Counted from the stretch's first letter, positions 1 through 5,411 are shown. The stretch is 7,392 bases of DNA from an uncultured Eubacteriales bacterium (GCA_900320415.1 ONSE01000081.1:1-7392), one strand, 5' to 3'. Numbers and translations are program-made. Notes: generated by a model from the letters alone, not told the origin.

Positions 1-1
1 G

Positions 2-352
2 GCTGTTCAGAAGGCGGTCTGCGAGAAGATTGCCGACAAGGAGGGCGCGGTTGTGCTCGGCGAGGGAGTAGAGATCATCTCAGGCGGTTTCGGTGAAAAG
101 GAGCTTGTCATCTCCGACTCAAAGGGCGGAGAAAGCTACATTCTCGGCGATGCTGACGGAGACGGAGTGGTTAGTATCAATGACGTGACAGAGATACAGA
201 AAAAAATCGCTGAAATCGACGTTCCGAACTTCAACGAAAAAGCCGCCGACATTGACGGCAACGGTCTGAATATCAGCGACGGCACAAGCATTCAGCGCTA
301 TCTGGCAGGTTATGGTGACGAAAACCGCATCGGCGAATTGATAACCGCATAA
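2..352 (+). CDS. C-terminal part of a secreted dockerin type I protein (5' end outside window)
   Basis: The frame is open from the left edge, so this is the last 116 residues of a longer protein; the GTG at 53 is not taken as the start because the frame continues upstream of it. The first ~48 residues are not recognisable. The last ~68 form a type I dockerin with two EF-hand-like repeats. Repeat 1 begins GDADGDGVVSINDV and continues into an EIQKKIA helix. Repeat 2 begins ADIDGNGLNISDG and continues into IQRYLAGY. Dockerins bind cohesin modules calcium-dependently and attach enzymes or structural proteins to cellulosomes or related extracellular complexes; the INDVTEIQ and IQRYLAG wording is typical of Ruminococcus. 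Repeat 2 has an 11-residue calcium loop (DIDGNGLNISD) instead of 12. The catalytic or binding module lies outside the window, so the substrate is unknown. A terminator follows 63 nt after the stop. Confidence 0.9.
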   Translation, partial: AVQKAVCEKIADKEGAVVLGEGVEIISGGFGEKELVISDSKGGESYILGDADGDGVVSINDVTEIQKKIAEIDVPNFNEKAADIDGNGLNISDGTSIQRYLAGYGDENRIGELITA

Positions 353-415
353 GCCGGCATTCCAACATGAGAAGTCTTAATCTCACAAACGCTGTAATAT
401 CAATATAGTTTTACT

Positions 416-457
416 AACCCTCGGAGAATCCGGCACAATTTTCCGAGGGTTATTTTC
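416..457 (+). terminator. Rho-independent terminator of the dockerin gene
   Basis: A 10-bp perfect stem pairs AACCCTCGGA (416-425) with TCCGAGGGTT (442-451). It extends inward by a G-U and two A-U pairs around a loop of about 10 nt, and the T-rich run ATTTTCT follows. It lies 63 nt after the dockerin stop on the same strand, the expected place. The opposite strand has only a weak T tract, so it probably acts rightward only. Confidence 0.88.
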
Positions 458-493
458 TGTCGGTTGTGAAATTCCTTGTGCGGCTTTGCAGGA

Positions 494-529
494 CGGTCGG
501 TCTTCCATGCCGGCTTCTGACCTTGACCG
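494..529. repeat. Hairpin 1 of a tandem pair
   Basis: CGGTC (494-498) and GGTC (499-502) pair with GACC (519-522) and GACCG (525-529). A 2-nt TT bulge (523-524) interrupts the stem, and the loop is 16 nt. There are nine G-C-rich pairs. No T tract follows, so it is not a standard terminator. It is separated by one nucleotide from the next hairpin. Confidence 0.5.
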
Positions 530-530
530 C

Positions 531-569
531 TGATTCACATCAGTGTAATCTTTTACCGGATGTGAATTA
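531..569. repeat. Hairpin 2 of a tandem pair
   Basis: ATTCACATC (533-541) is the exact reverse complement of GATGTGAAT (559-567). The stem extends outward by a G-U and a T-A pair. Inside it a second short stem, GTAA with TTAC, closes a TCTT loop, leaving a small asymmetric internal loop. There is no U tract. It may be a structured-RNA element, a protein-binding palindrome or a repeat-element scar; the sequence alone does not decide. Confidence 0.55.
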
Positions 570-610
570 TTATAATTACCGGGAAATGCTTTACAAGGAC
601 AAAACCGCTT

Positions 611-718
611 ATGAGAATTACCGATGAATTGATAAAGAGATTTGAGAAGCGATATCCCGTTCGTTCGGACAGGCTGATTCTTTTTGGTACCTACTCTCCC
701 TTGAGTTTCTGCAGATGA
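611..718 (+). CDS. Doubtful 35-residue ORF, no recognised family
   Basis: An ATG at 611 opens 35 codons, starting MRITDELIKRFEKRYPV and ending at TGA 716-718. AAGGA at 595-599 could act as a ribosome binding site, 11 nt upstream. The first half is charged and helix-prone. I recognise no domain, signal peptide or membrane segment. It sits in a gene-poor stretch and could as easily be a fragment of a decayed gene. No clear promoter was seen in front of it. Treat it as a candidate only. Confidence 0.15.
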   Translation: MRITDELIKRFEKRYPVRSDRLILFGTYSPLSFCR

Positions 719-786
719 TGCAATACCAATGGACAAACACAACTATTTCCGAATTTCTACAAATAATACTAATCCTCGATAAAAAA

Positions 787-856
787 CTTAAGGGAATCTC
801 TAATGATTCAATGTCGTGCTTATGCGCGGTAAGGAATTTTTAGAGGTTCCCTTAAG
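787..856. mobile_element. 70-bp imperfect palindrome, MITE-like or IS remnant
   Basis: CTTAAGGGAATCTCTAA (787-803) and TTAGAGGTTCCCTTAAG (840-856) are inverted repeats matching at 16 of 17 positions; the one difference would be a G-U pair in RNA. Pairing continues inward for six more positions with two mismatches, and a small CTTA/TAAG stem lies near the centre. If the ends are GGG and CCC, the core is 60 bp (792-851) flanked by TTAA on both sides. That could be a target duplication, but it is also part of the palindrome, so it is not independent evidence. There is no transposase in the window. Other readings are a structured RNA or a bidirectional transcription stop, although no good T tract follows on either side. 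Confidence 0.4.
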
Positions 857-1053
857 ACAGCAGTCAGTGGAAAATATTGCAGAACAAGGTGCAGGAGGCA
901 GTTATTCGGAGCTTAACGCAACTGATACTCAATGAATTAATCAAGGATTAGAATTAGTGTGTTCCAAACGATATTGATCAAAAAAGGAAGTGGAAAACTT
1001 CACTCTCTGCTTTGTTGCGTTATGCTGATTTCTTATTGTTGATATATTACTGA

Positions 1054-1096
1054 AGAGCAAAGGCTGCCGCAAATTCTTTCGACTTGCGACAGCCCT
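1054..1096 (-). terminator. Stem-loop downstream of the Rrf2 gene, probable terminator
   Basis: On the minus strand, 6 nt after the regulator's stop, a 13-bp stem forms between 1096-1084 and 1072-1060. It contains two G-U pairs, and the loop is about 11 nt. The following minus-strand sequence TTGCTCTT is only moderately U-rich. Position and stem strength argue for a terminator; the weak tail lowers the confidence. Confidence 0.6.
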
Positions 1097-1102
1097 TGGT
1101 GT

Positions 1103-1540
1103 TTATATGACGTAATCGTTCGCGTACATTTCCGACTGACGGTCAAGAATATCCTGCAGGGTAACACTGTCAAGATACTCGTTGATAACCCTGTAAAGTC
1201 CCTGCCACAGAGGAAGCGTGAGACAATCCTCCGCTCTCTCACACTCAACGGGACAGTGGTTCAGACAGGCGACGGGAGCCAGACTGCCTTCCGTCAATCT
1301 CAGAATGTCTCCGATTTTATACTGATCGGGTGCCTTTGCCAGCTTGTAGCCTCCCTGGTACCCACGGTTCGCGCTGAGAATATCCGCGCGATTGAGTACG
1401 GGAATAATTTGTTCAAGATACTTTTTCGAAATATTCTGTCTGGCGGCGATATCCTTGAGTGCGACGTAGCCGTCGTTTTTATGCTCTGCCAAATCCAGCA
1501 TCATACGCAACGCATAGCGACCTTTTGTTGATATTTTCAT
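1103..1540 (-). CDS. Rrf2/IscR-family transcriptional regulator
   Basis: This 145-residue protein has the normal Rrf2 length. The opening MKISTKGRYALRMMLDLAEH is the family's N-terminal helix. The winged helix-turn-helix follows, with the recognition region around residues 29-46 (KDIAARQNISKKYLEQII) and the wing around 57-69 (ANRGYQGGYKLAK). Four cysteines lie at 92, 96, 100 and 106. C92, C100 and C106 have a C-x7-C-x5-C spacing, as in Firmicutes IscR-like proteins that hold an iron-sulfur cluster, so Fe-S or redox sensing is likely by inference. The ATG at 1540 is preceded by GGTGGG at a spacing of 6 nt. No iscS, iscU or trmU lies beside it, so the gene is an orphan relative to the usual cysteine desulfurase operon. 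A palindromic operator overlaps its promoter, suggesting autoregulation. The exact symbol (iscR, cymR or other) cannot be assigned safely. Confidence 0.93.
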   Translation of the reverse strand: MKISTKGRYALRMMLDLAEHKNDGYVALKDIAARQNISKKYLEQIIPVLNRADILSANRGYQGGYKLAKAPDQYKIGDILRLTEGSLAPVACLNHCPVECERAEDCLTLPLWQGLYRVINEYLDSVTLQDILDRQSEMYANDYVI

Positions 1541-1553
1541 ACTAATCCCACCA

Positions 1554-1575
1554 AATAACTATGTTTTAAGTTATT
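1554..1575 (-). promoter_or_regulatory. Palindromic operator-like site at the Rrf2 promoter
   Basis: AATAACT (1554-1560) and AGTTATT (1569-1575) are perfect 7-bp inverted arms around an 8-bp AT-rich centre, 22 bp in all. The site overlaps the -10 box by three bases and covers the expected transcription start, so a bound dimer would block initiation. Rrf2 proteins bind AT-rich dyads of about this size and often repress themselves. That the neighbouring Rrf2 protein binds here is inference. Confidence 0.6.
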
Positions 1576-1601
1576 ATATCACATCTTTTTCTGAAATGCA
1601 A
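1573..1601 (-). promoter_or_regulatory. Sigma-A-type promoter for the Rrf2 gene
   Basis: On the minus strand, -35 TTGCAT (1601-1596) and -10 TATAAT (1578-1573) are separated by exactly 17 bp. Transcription would begin near 1566, leaving a leader of about 26 nt with the ribosome site GGTGGG. The -35 box lies just past the stop codon of the upstream DUF2804 gene, so the regulator can be expressed independently of it. Confidence 0.8.
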
Positions 1602-1602
1602 G

Positions 1603-2604
1603 TCAGAAATCCGATAAAACCAGGTGTGCCTGCGCGTTATCAAGCACGAGCGGCTTGTCATAATTCACACGGTTGATCGTACCGTAAAGTCTGCCGAACA
1701 GTATCGTAGTGTTGTTCATTTCAGCCTTCATCGTATCGCCCTTGACGGTAAAGGGCTTGAAGGTGATGTCGAGAGCAGAGATTCCCCCGCGGAAATAAAA
1801 CGGTCGGTCGATGCGTTTCGGTGTGAATTTGATGTCAATATGAGACAGCTTCTCGAGCTTTCCGTTATAGAAAAAGCAGTTTTCGTTGCCGAATCGGTTA
1901 TCTCCCACCCGACTGGCAAGATTGAGTGTAAACCGGTTCTCTCCGGTCATAAAATCCGTGCTCAGGCGCTGATAGCTGTGAGGGCGGGGCTTATAAAAGC
2001 AGGTCCTGTCATGGTACGCACACGCGCTGCTGCTGTCCAGCGAATAATTGATTTTTCCCACCTGAATCTGACCCTTGGCGGCAAAGCACGGGATGAATTG
2101 CTTGAAATAGAAGAACTTGCGGTTGCGCTCAAAGGGCGCCAGCTCATTCATGCTGTCTCCGCCGAGATGAGCCATAATAACGTGAAAAGCCAGCCTTTTG
2201 CTGCCGCCAAAGTTCTCAAATACGCACTTCAGGACCTTTCCCTCGGGCACACTCGTCAGCTGCAATTGTATGCGCTTATCACTGTAAAAAAACTCCCCGT
2301 CGTCCTCAGGTAATTCGTCCCACTTGGGAGCAAGAGCCCTTTTGGTCACGCAATCGCCGATAACTCCTCCGCGACGCAAATCGGCGACAGCGATTTTTAC
2401 GGAAAGCTCCCTCCCGAAGCGTTCAAGCGCCAGGTAAAGAGACACCTCGCCGTTGTTGATACAGAAACCTTCCCTGCGGCAAATCGTGCGCGCCTTGCTG
2501 TCTTCGCGGTTAAACGAAAAAATCGGCGACTTTGCCCATCCCGCCTGCATCACGTGTCCGTTTTCCTCAAAAACTCTGCAGGGGTTGATAATCTCACGCT
2601 GCAT
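1603..2604 (-). CDS. DUF2804 family protein
   Basis: This 333-residue cytosolic-type protein has no signal peptide or membrane segment. It fits DUF2804 in length and in landmarks as I remember the family: the N-terminal GWAKSPIFSFNRED (about residues 22-35), a VADLRRGG segment, the central FFYFKQFIPCFAAKGQIQVG (about 168-187) and the NENCFFYNGKLEKL region (about 241-254), which corresponds to the family's FY-GK-hKL signature. The biochemical function of the family is unknown to me. The central stretch that in many members is rich in W and G (WGRG-like) is replaced here by a Tyr/His/Arg-rich segment, so this is a divergent member. I chose the ATG at 2604 because GGAG (2615-2612) sits 7 nt upstream; a TTG six codons earlier is in frame but overlaps that site. 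The Rrf2 gene follows 62 nt downstream on the same strand with its own promoter; no terminator lies between, so readthrough is possible. Confidence 0.8.
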   Translation of the reverse strand: MQREIINPCRVFEENGHVMQAGWAKSPIFSFNREDSKARTICRREGFCINNGEVSLYLALERFGRELSVKIAVADLRRGGVIGDCVTKRALAPKWDELPEDDGEFFYSDKRIQLQLTSVPEGKVLKCVFENFGGSKRLAFHVIMAHLGGDSMNELAPFERNRKFFYFKQFIPCFAAKGQIQVGKINYSLDSSSACAYHDRTCFYKPRPHSYQRLSTDFMTGENRFTLNLASRVGDNRFGNENCFFYNGKLEKLSHIDIKFTPKRIDRPFYFRGGISALDITFKPFTVKGDTMKAEMNNTTILFGRLYGTINRVNYDKPLVLDNAQAHLVLSDF

Positions 2605-2627
2605 TCTATCACTCCAATCCAAGCTAC

Positions 2628-2656
2628 ACTATATCAAAAATTATTTTGCGTTTCAA
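2628..2656 (-). promoter_or_regulatory. Promoter for the DUF2804 gene
   Basis: On the minus strand, TTGAAA (2656-2651) and TATAGT (2633-2628) are 17 bp apart. The start would fall near 2621, giving a leader of about 17 nt before the ATG at 2604 and leaving the GGAG site intact. A second TATAAT on this strand (2664-2659) lacks a good -35 box and is a weaker alternative. Confidence 0.65.
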
Positions 2657-2678
2657 GAATTATAACAAAACTGTAAAT

Positions 2679-2708
2679 TTGACATATCGGAAAGCTGTTT
2701 TTCATATT
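2679..2708 (+). promoter_or_regulatory. Promoter for the lipoprotein gene
   Basis: A perfect -35 TTGACA (2679-2684) is followed after 18 bp by CATATT (2703-2708), a 4 of 6 match to the -10 consensus. It faces away from the DUF2804 promoter; the two -35 boxes are only 22 bp apart, so the divergent promoters could influence each other. Confidence 0.6.
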
Positions 2709-2731
2709 GTAATACGAAAGGAGTGCGCAAT

Positions 2732-3079
2732 ATGAAAAAATGTGTCGTTTGGATTATTTTGCTTTCCAACCTGCTATTGGGCGGGTGCATGAAGGACACC
2801 TCAGGATATATGGAAGAGTTGAAAAGTCACACCTGGCAATCGCAATTTGCCGGAGGCGTCAGTGTCAGTTTGTCGTTTTCCGAGGATACCGCCTCGCTTT
2901 TCATCGAAAATGCGGGGGAAAGCGCCCAAATCTGCGGGAAATATGTACTTGATGACCATCAGCTCGTCATATTTGTACCCGAAATCTCTCAGAATTACGG
3001 CTTTTCATATATTCCCTGCGGCGATTCCCTTGAACTTCGGTACGGTGATGAAACGGTTATCCTCGATAAAATAAAATAA
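2732..3079 (+). CDS. Small predicted lipoprotein, lipocalin-like fold suspected
   Basis: The protein has 115 residues. It has a classic lipoprotein signal: a MKK start, a hydrophobic core (VVWIILLSNLLL) and a lipobox LLGGC with the acylated cysteine at residue 19, so the mature protein should be anchored on the outer face of the membrane. The mature part alternates short strand-like segments: W and F near the start, VSVSLSFSEDTASLFIE, then KYVLDDHQLVIFV, then GDSLELRYGDETVIL. This pattern resembles the small lipocalin-like or DUF5640-type domains common in clostridia; that assignment is inference. The ATG at 2732 is chosen over an in-frame GTG at 2723 because the ribosome site AAAGGAG (2717-2723) is 8 nt upstream of the ATG and overlaps the GTG. 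No terminator follows; the ruv promoter begins 4 nt after the stop. Confidence 0.8.
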   Translation: MKKCVVWIILLSNLLLGGCMKDTSGYMEELKSHTWQSQFAGGVSVSLSFSEDTASLFIENAGESAQICGKYVLDDHQLVIFVPEISQNYGFSYIPCGDSLELRYGDETVILDKIK

Positions 3080-3082
3080 TTA

Positions 3083-3111
3083 TTGATAAAAATACACCTT
3101 TGTGCTATAAT
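3083..3111 (+). promoter_or_regulatory. Strong promoter of the ruv-glmM operon
   Basis: TTGATA (3083-3088) and a perfect TATAAT (3106-3111) are 17 bp apart, and a TG dinucleotide one base before the -10 makes it an extended -10 promoter. Transcription should start near 3118, giving a leader of about 48 nt before ruvC. I saw no LexA/DinR-type dyad in or beside it, so SOS control is not evident. Confidence 0.85.
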
Positions 3112-3152
3112 AGGTTGGAATGTCATTAATATGTCTTATTACGCCATTTTTC

Positions 3153-3157
3153 GGAGG
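3153..3157 (+). promoter_or_regulatory. Ribosome binding site that fixes the TTG start of ruvC
   Basis: GGAGG lies 8 nt before the TTG at 3166. The only ATG nearby (3131) is in another frame, so this site decides the unusual start codon. Confidence 0.8.
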
Positions 3158-3165
3158 AATACTTC

Positions 3166-3681
3166 TTGGTTGTTTTCGGAATCGACCCCGGCTACGCCAT
3201 TGTAGGGTGGGGAGCTGTTCATGTTCAGGCTAACACCTACAGGGCTATCGGCTACGGCTCTGTTGAAACTCAGGCGCACACCGACTTTAATCAGCGTCTG
3301 GAATATATCTACGATGAGCTGTACACGATACTGAGCCGATGCCGTCCCGACGCGCTGTCTATTGAGCGGCTCTATTTCCAGAACAACCAAAAAACCGCGA
3401 TCAAGGTGGCTCAGGCAAGAGGAGTGACGCTGCTTGCGGCGCAAAAGCTGAAAATACCCATTTTTGAATACACGCCGCTGCAGGTAAAGACAGCGGTCAC
3501 GGGATACGGCAAAGCAAAAAAGCCGCAGGTGATGGAGATGACGCGCAGACTGCTCAAGCTGGAGGAAATGCCGAAGCCTGACGATACCGCAGACGCACTC
3601 GCTATCGCTATCTGTCACGCGCAGGCGGCAGGCTCCGAGCTGCGCCGCGCGCTCTATCAGAGCGGCTCTCATTATCAGTAA
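3166..3681 (+). CDS. ruvC: Crossover junction endodeoxyribonuclease RuvC
   Basis: RuvC is the Holliday-junction resolvase: as a dimer it makes paired nicks at the junction after branch migration by RuvAB, finishing recombinational repair. The 171 residues match the family length. The four metal-binding acidic residues of the RNase H-like fold are visible: D7 in FGIDPG, E67 in LSIERLYF, and D140 and D143 in KPDDTADALA. The QNNQKTAIKVAQARG segment (about 72-86) and the YTPLQVKTAVTGYGKAKKPQV segment (102-122), both typical of DNA-contacting parts of RuvC, are intact. Translation starts at TTG, supported by the GGAGG 8 nt upstream. First gene of the operon; ruvA follows after 16 nt. Confidence 0.97.
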   Translation: MVVFGIDPGYAIVGWGAVHVQANTYRAIGYGSVETQAHTDFNQRLEYIYDELYTILSRCRPDALSIERLYFQNNQKTAIKVAQARGVTLLAAQKLKIPIFEYTPLQVKTAVTGYGKAKKPQVMEMTRRLLKLEEMPKPDDTADALAIAICHAQAAGSELRRALYQSGSHYQ

Positions 3682-3697
3682 GAAAGAGGAAACACAG

Positions 3698-4297
3698 ATG
3701 TTCTATTCCGTCAGAGGAAAGTTAATACATACCACTACATCCTGTGCGGTCGTGGAGTGCGGAGGTGTGGGCTTCAACTGCCAGACAACCATGAACACGC
3801 TCAAGCAAATCAAGCTTGGCAGTGAGGTAACGCTTTTCACCTATCTCAACGTTCGCGAGGATGCTTTGGAGTTGTTTGGTTTCGCGACGAAAACAGAGCT
3901 GGAAACCTTCAAAACGCTGATTTCCGTCAGCGGTGTCGGTCCGAAAGCCGGACTTGCCGTGCTCTCGGAGCTCAGTCCCGAGCAGATGGCAATGGCTATC
4001 GCCACTGACGACATCAAAACCATCACAAGGGCGCAGGGAATCGGCAAAAAAATCGCGCAGCGCATTGTTCTGGAGCTGAAGGACAAGCTCGCTAAACAGG
4101 CGATCGTTTCCGACGGCGCCCCCGTCCCGGGCGCGGCAGTTTCCGCCGTGTCGGGAAATGTACCCAAGGCGATAGAAGCGCTCGGCGTTCTGGGATATAC
4201 CCCCGCGGAGGTTTCGCCCGTTCTGGAAGCTTTTGACAGCTCGCTGCCTGTCGAGAAGCTGATTGCGATGACACTCAGACAGATGGGAAGGCAGTAA
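3698..4297 (+). CDS. ruvA: Holliday junction branch migration protein RuvA
   Basis: RuvA is a tetramer that grips the four-way junction and loads the RuvB motors. The 199 residues show the three expected parts. The N-terminal OB fold covers about 1-63, starting MFYSVRGKL, with the LNVREDALELFGF stretch at its end. The middle domain has two helix-hairpin-helix motifs, SVSGVGPKAGLAVLSEL (76-92) and ITRAQGIGKKIAQRIVLEL (109-127). An Ala/Pro-rich flexible linker (about 131-152) leads to the C-terminal RuvB-binding domain (about 153-199, ALGVLGYTPAEV). GAGG (3686-3689) stands 8 nt before the ATG. The stop codon directly abuts the ruvB ATG, suggesting translational coupling. Confidence 0.97.
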   Translation: MFYSVRGKLIHTTTSCAVVECGGVGFNCQTTMNTLKQIKLGSEVTLFTYLNVREDALELFGFATKTELETFKTLISVSGVGPKAGLAVLSELSPEQMAMAIATDDIKTITRAQGIGKKIAQRIVLELKDKLAKQAIVSDGAPVPGAAVSAVSGNVPKAIEALGVLGYTPAEVSPVLEAFDSSLPVEKLIAMTLRQMGRQ

Positions 4298-5380
4298 ATG
4301 AGCAATACACATTTTTCGGATGATTTCGATTTTGAAAACAGATTAATAGATACTCACGAGATTCCCGAGGACAAAAGCGAAGGAGAAAATCCGCTGCGTC
4401 CGAAAAATCTGGATGAATATATCGGTCAGGAAAAAGCTAAGGAAAATCTCCGCGTCTATATTGAGGCGGCAAAGATCCGCCATGAGACTCTTGACCATGT
4501 CCTTTTATACGGACCTCCCGGTCTGGGAAAAACCACACTCGCGGGCATTATCGCCAATGAACTCGGCGTTAACATCCGTATTACCTCGGGACCCGCGATC
4601 GAGAAGCCGGGAGACCTGGCGGCACTGCTGACCAACCTCAATGAGGGAGACGTGCTCTTTATCGACGAGATCCACCGTCTCAGCCGTTCGGTGGAGGAGG
4701 TTCTCTATCCCTCCATGGAGGATTTCGCGATCGATATCATCACGGGGAAGGGACAGATGGCGGCGTCCTACCATCTGCCGCTCCCGCACTTTACGCTTGT
4801 CGGCGCGACGACGCGCGCGGGTCAGCTGACCGCTCCTCTCCGTGACCGCTTCGGCGTTTTGCTCCGCCTGGAGCTGTATACCCCCGAGGAGCTGGCAAAA
4901 ATCGTAACACGAAGCGCGGGGATCCTCGGCATCAAAATCGACTACGAGGGCGCTATCGAGGTCGCTTCCCGTTCTCGGGGCACACCTCGGATCGCCAACC
5001 GTATGCTCAAACGCGTGCGCGACTTCGCGCAGGTGATGTCCGACGGCGTGATTACGCTGGAGACCGCCCGCACTGCTTTGGACAGGCTCGAAATCGATGA
5101 GCTGGGGCTGGATCAGAATGACCGGCGTATGCTGGAGGCGATTATCCGCTTTTACAACGGCGGCCCCGTCGGACTGGAAACTCTCGCCGCGGCAATCGGA
5201 GAGGAAGCAGTGACAATCGAAGATGTTTATGAGCCCTACCTCATGCAGATCGGCTTTCTCAGCCGCACCCCACGAGGAAGATGTATCACCGCCGAGGGCT
5301 GCCGCCATTTAGGCTATGAGTTCCCCAAGGGAGCCATTCCCGGCGCGGTGACACAGCCGAGCTTATTTGATAACAAGTAA
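4298..5380 (+). CDS. ruvB: Holliday junction branch migration ATPase RuvB
   Basis: RuvB is the hexameric AAA+ motor that drives branch migration with RuvA. The 360 residues include Walker A GPPGLGKTT (72-80, catalytic-site K78), Walker B VLFIDEIHRL (119-128), sensor 1 in GATTRAG (169-175), the arginine-finger region LRDRFG (181-186), the RGTPRIANRML sensor-2 segment (228-238) and the C-terminal winged helix, with the DNA-contacting wing GFLSRTPRGR (319-328). The first ~30 residues are acidic and variable, normal for the family. The protein ends QPSLFDNK; QPSLF resembles the QxxLF sliding-clamp-binding motif. GAAGG inside the end of ruvA (4287-4291) serves as ribosome site, 6 nt before the ATG, which directly follows the ruvA stop. 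Confidence 0.98.
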   Translation: MSNTHFSDDFDFENRLIDTHEIPEDKSEGENPLRPKNLDEYIGQEKAKENLRVYIEAAKIRHETLDHVLLYGPPGLGKTTLAGIIANELGVNIRITSGPAIEKPGDLAALLTNLNEGDVLFIDEIHRLSRSVEEVLYPSMEDFAIDIITGKGQMAASYHLPLPHFTLVGATTRAGQLTAPLRDRFGVLLRLELYTPEELAKIVTRSAGILGIKIDYEGAIEVASRSRGTPRIANRMLKRVRDFAQVMSDGVITLETARTALDRLEIDELGLDQNDRRMLEAIIRFYNGGPVGLETLAAAIGEEAVTIEDVYEPYLMQIGFLSRTPRGRCITAEGCRHLGYEFPKGAIPGAVTQPSLFDNK

Positions 5381-5398
5381 ATCACAATAGATAACTAT

Positions 5399-5403
5399 GG
5401 AGG
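5399..5403 (+). promoter_or_regulatory. Ribosome binding site that decides the glmM start
   Basis: GGAGG lies 8 nt before the ATG at 5412. An in-frame ATG at 5397 overlaps this site and would add five residues absent from the family, so 5412 is preferred. Confidence 0.85.
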
Positions 5404-5411
5404 AATCAACA

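Larger units (their letters stand above)
453..1055. other. Gene-poor, AT-rich stretch of about 600 bp
   Basis: I see no convincing protein gene here. The stretch is visibly richer in A and T than the ruv operon. It contains two adjacent hairpins (494-569), a 35-codon ORF (611-718), a 70-bp imperfect palindrome (787-856), and short open frames broken by stops, for example around 868-1050. None of the translated fragments matched a family I could name with confidence. The mix of short interrupted frames and palindromes suits a decayed gene or mobile-element scar, but an unannotated small RNA is also possible. Confidence 0.6.

Noticed and set aside
383..742. 119-codon open frame on the minus strand
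   Set aside because: It runs across the terminator stem and both hairpins, has no good ribosome site, and its translation looks like no protein family and is low in hydrophobic core.
715..843. 42-codon plus-strand frame through the palindrome
   Set aside because: It has no ribosome site and its second half is just the left arm and centre of the palindrome read as codons.
1624..2313. 229-codon plus-strand frame opposite the DUF2804 gene
   Set aside because: The minus-strand frame has family landmarks, a promoter and a ribosome site; the plus-strand frame has none and is an antisense shadow.
3083..3165. Possible LexA/DinR box in the ruv promoter region
   Set aside because: I looked for a GAAC-N4-GTTC type dyad and found none; the short ATGTC repeats in the leader do not form one.
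3722..4312. 196- and 154-codon minus-strand frames opposite ruvA
   Set aside because: They are antisense to an unmistakable ruvA and lack any start signals or recognisable domains.
4505..5308. 267-codon minus-strand frame opposite ruvB
   Set aside because: A long antisense frame is expected from the codon use of ruvB; it shows no domain or ribosome site.
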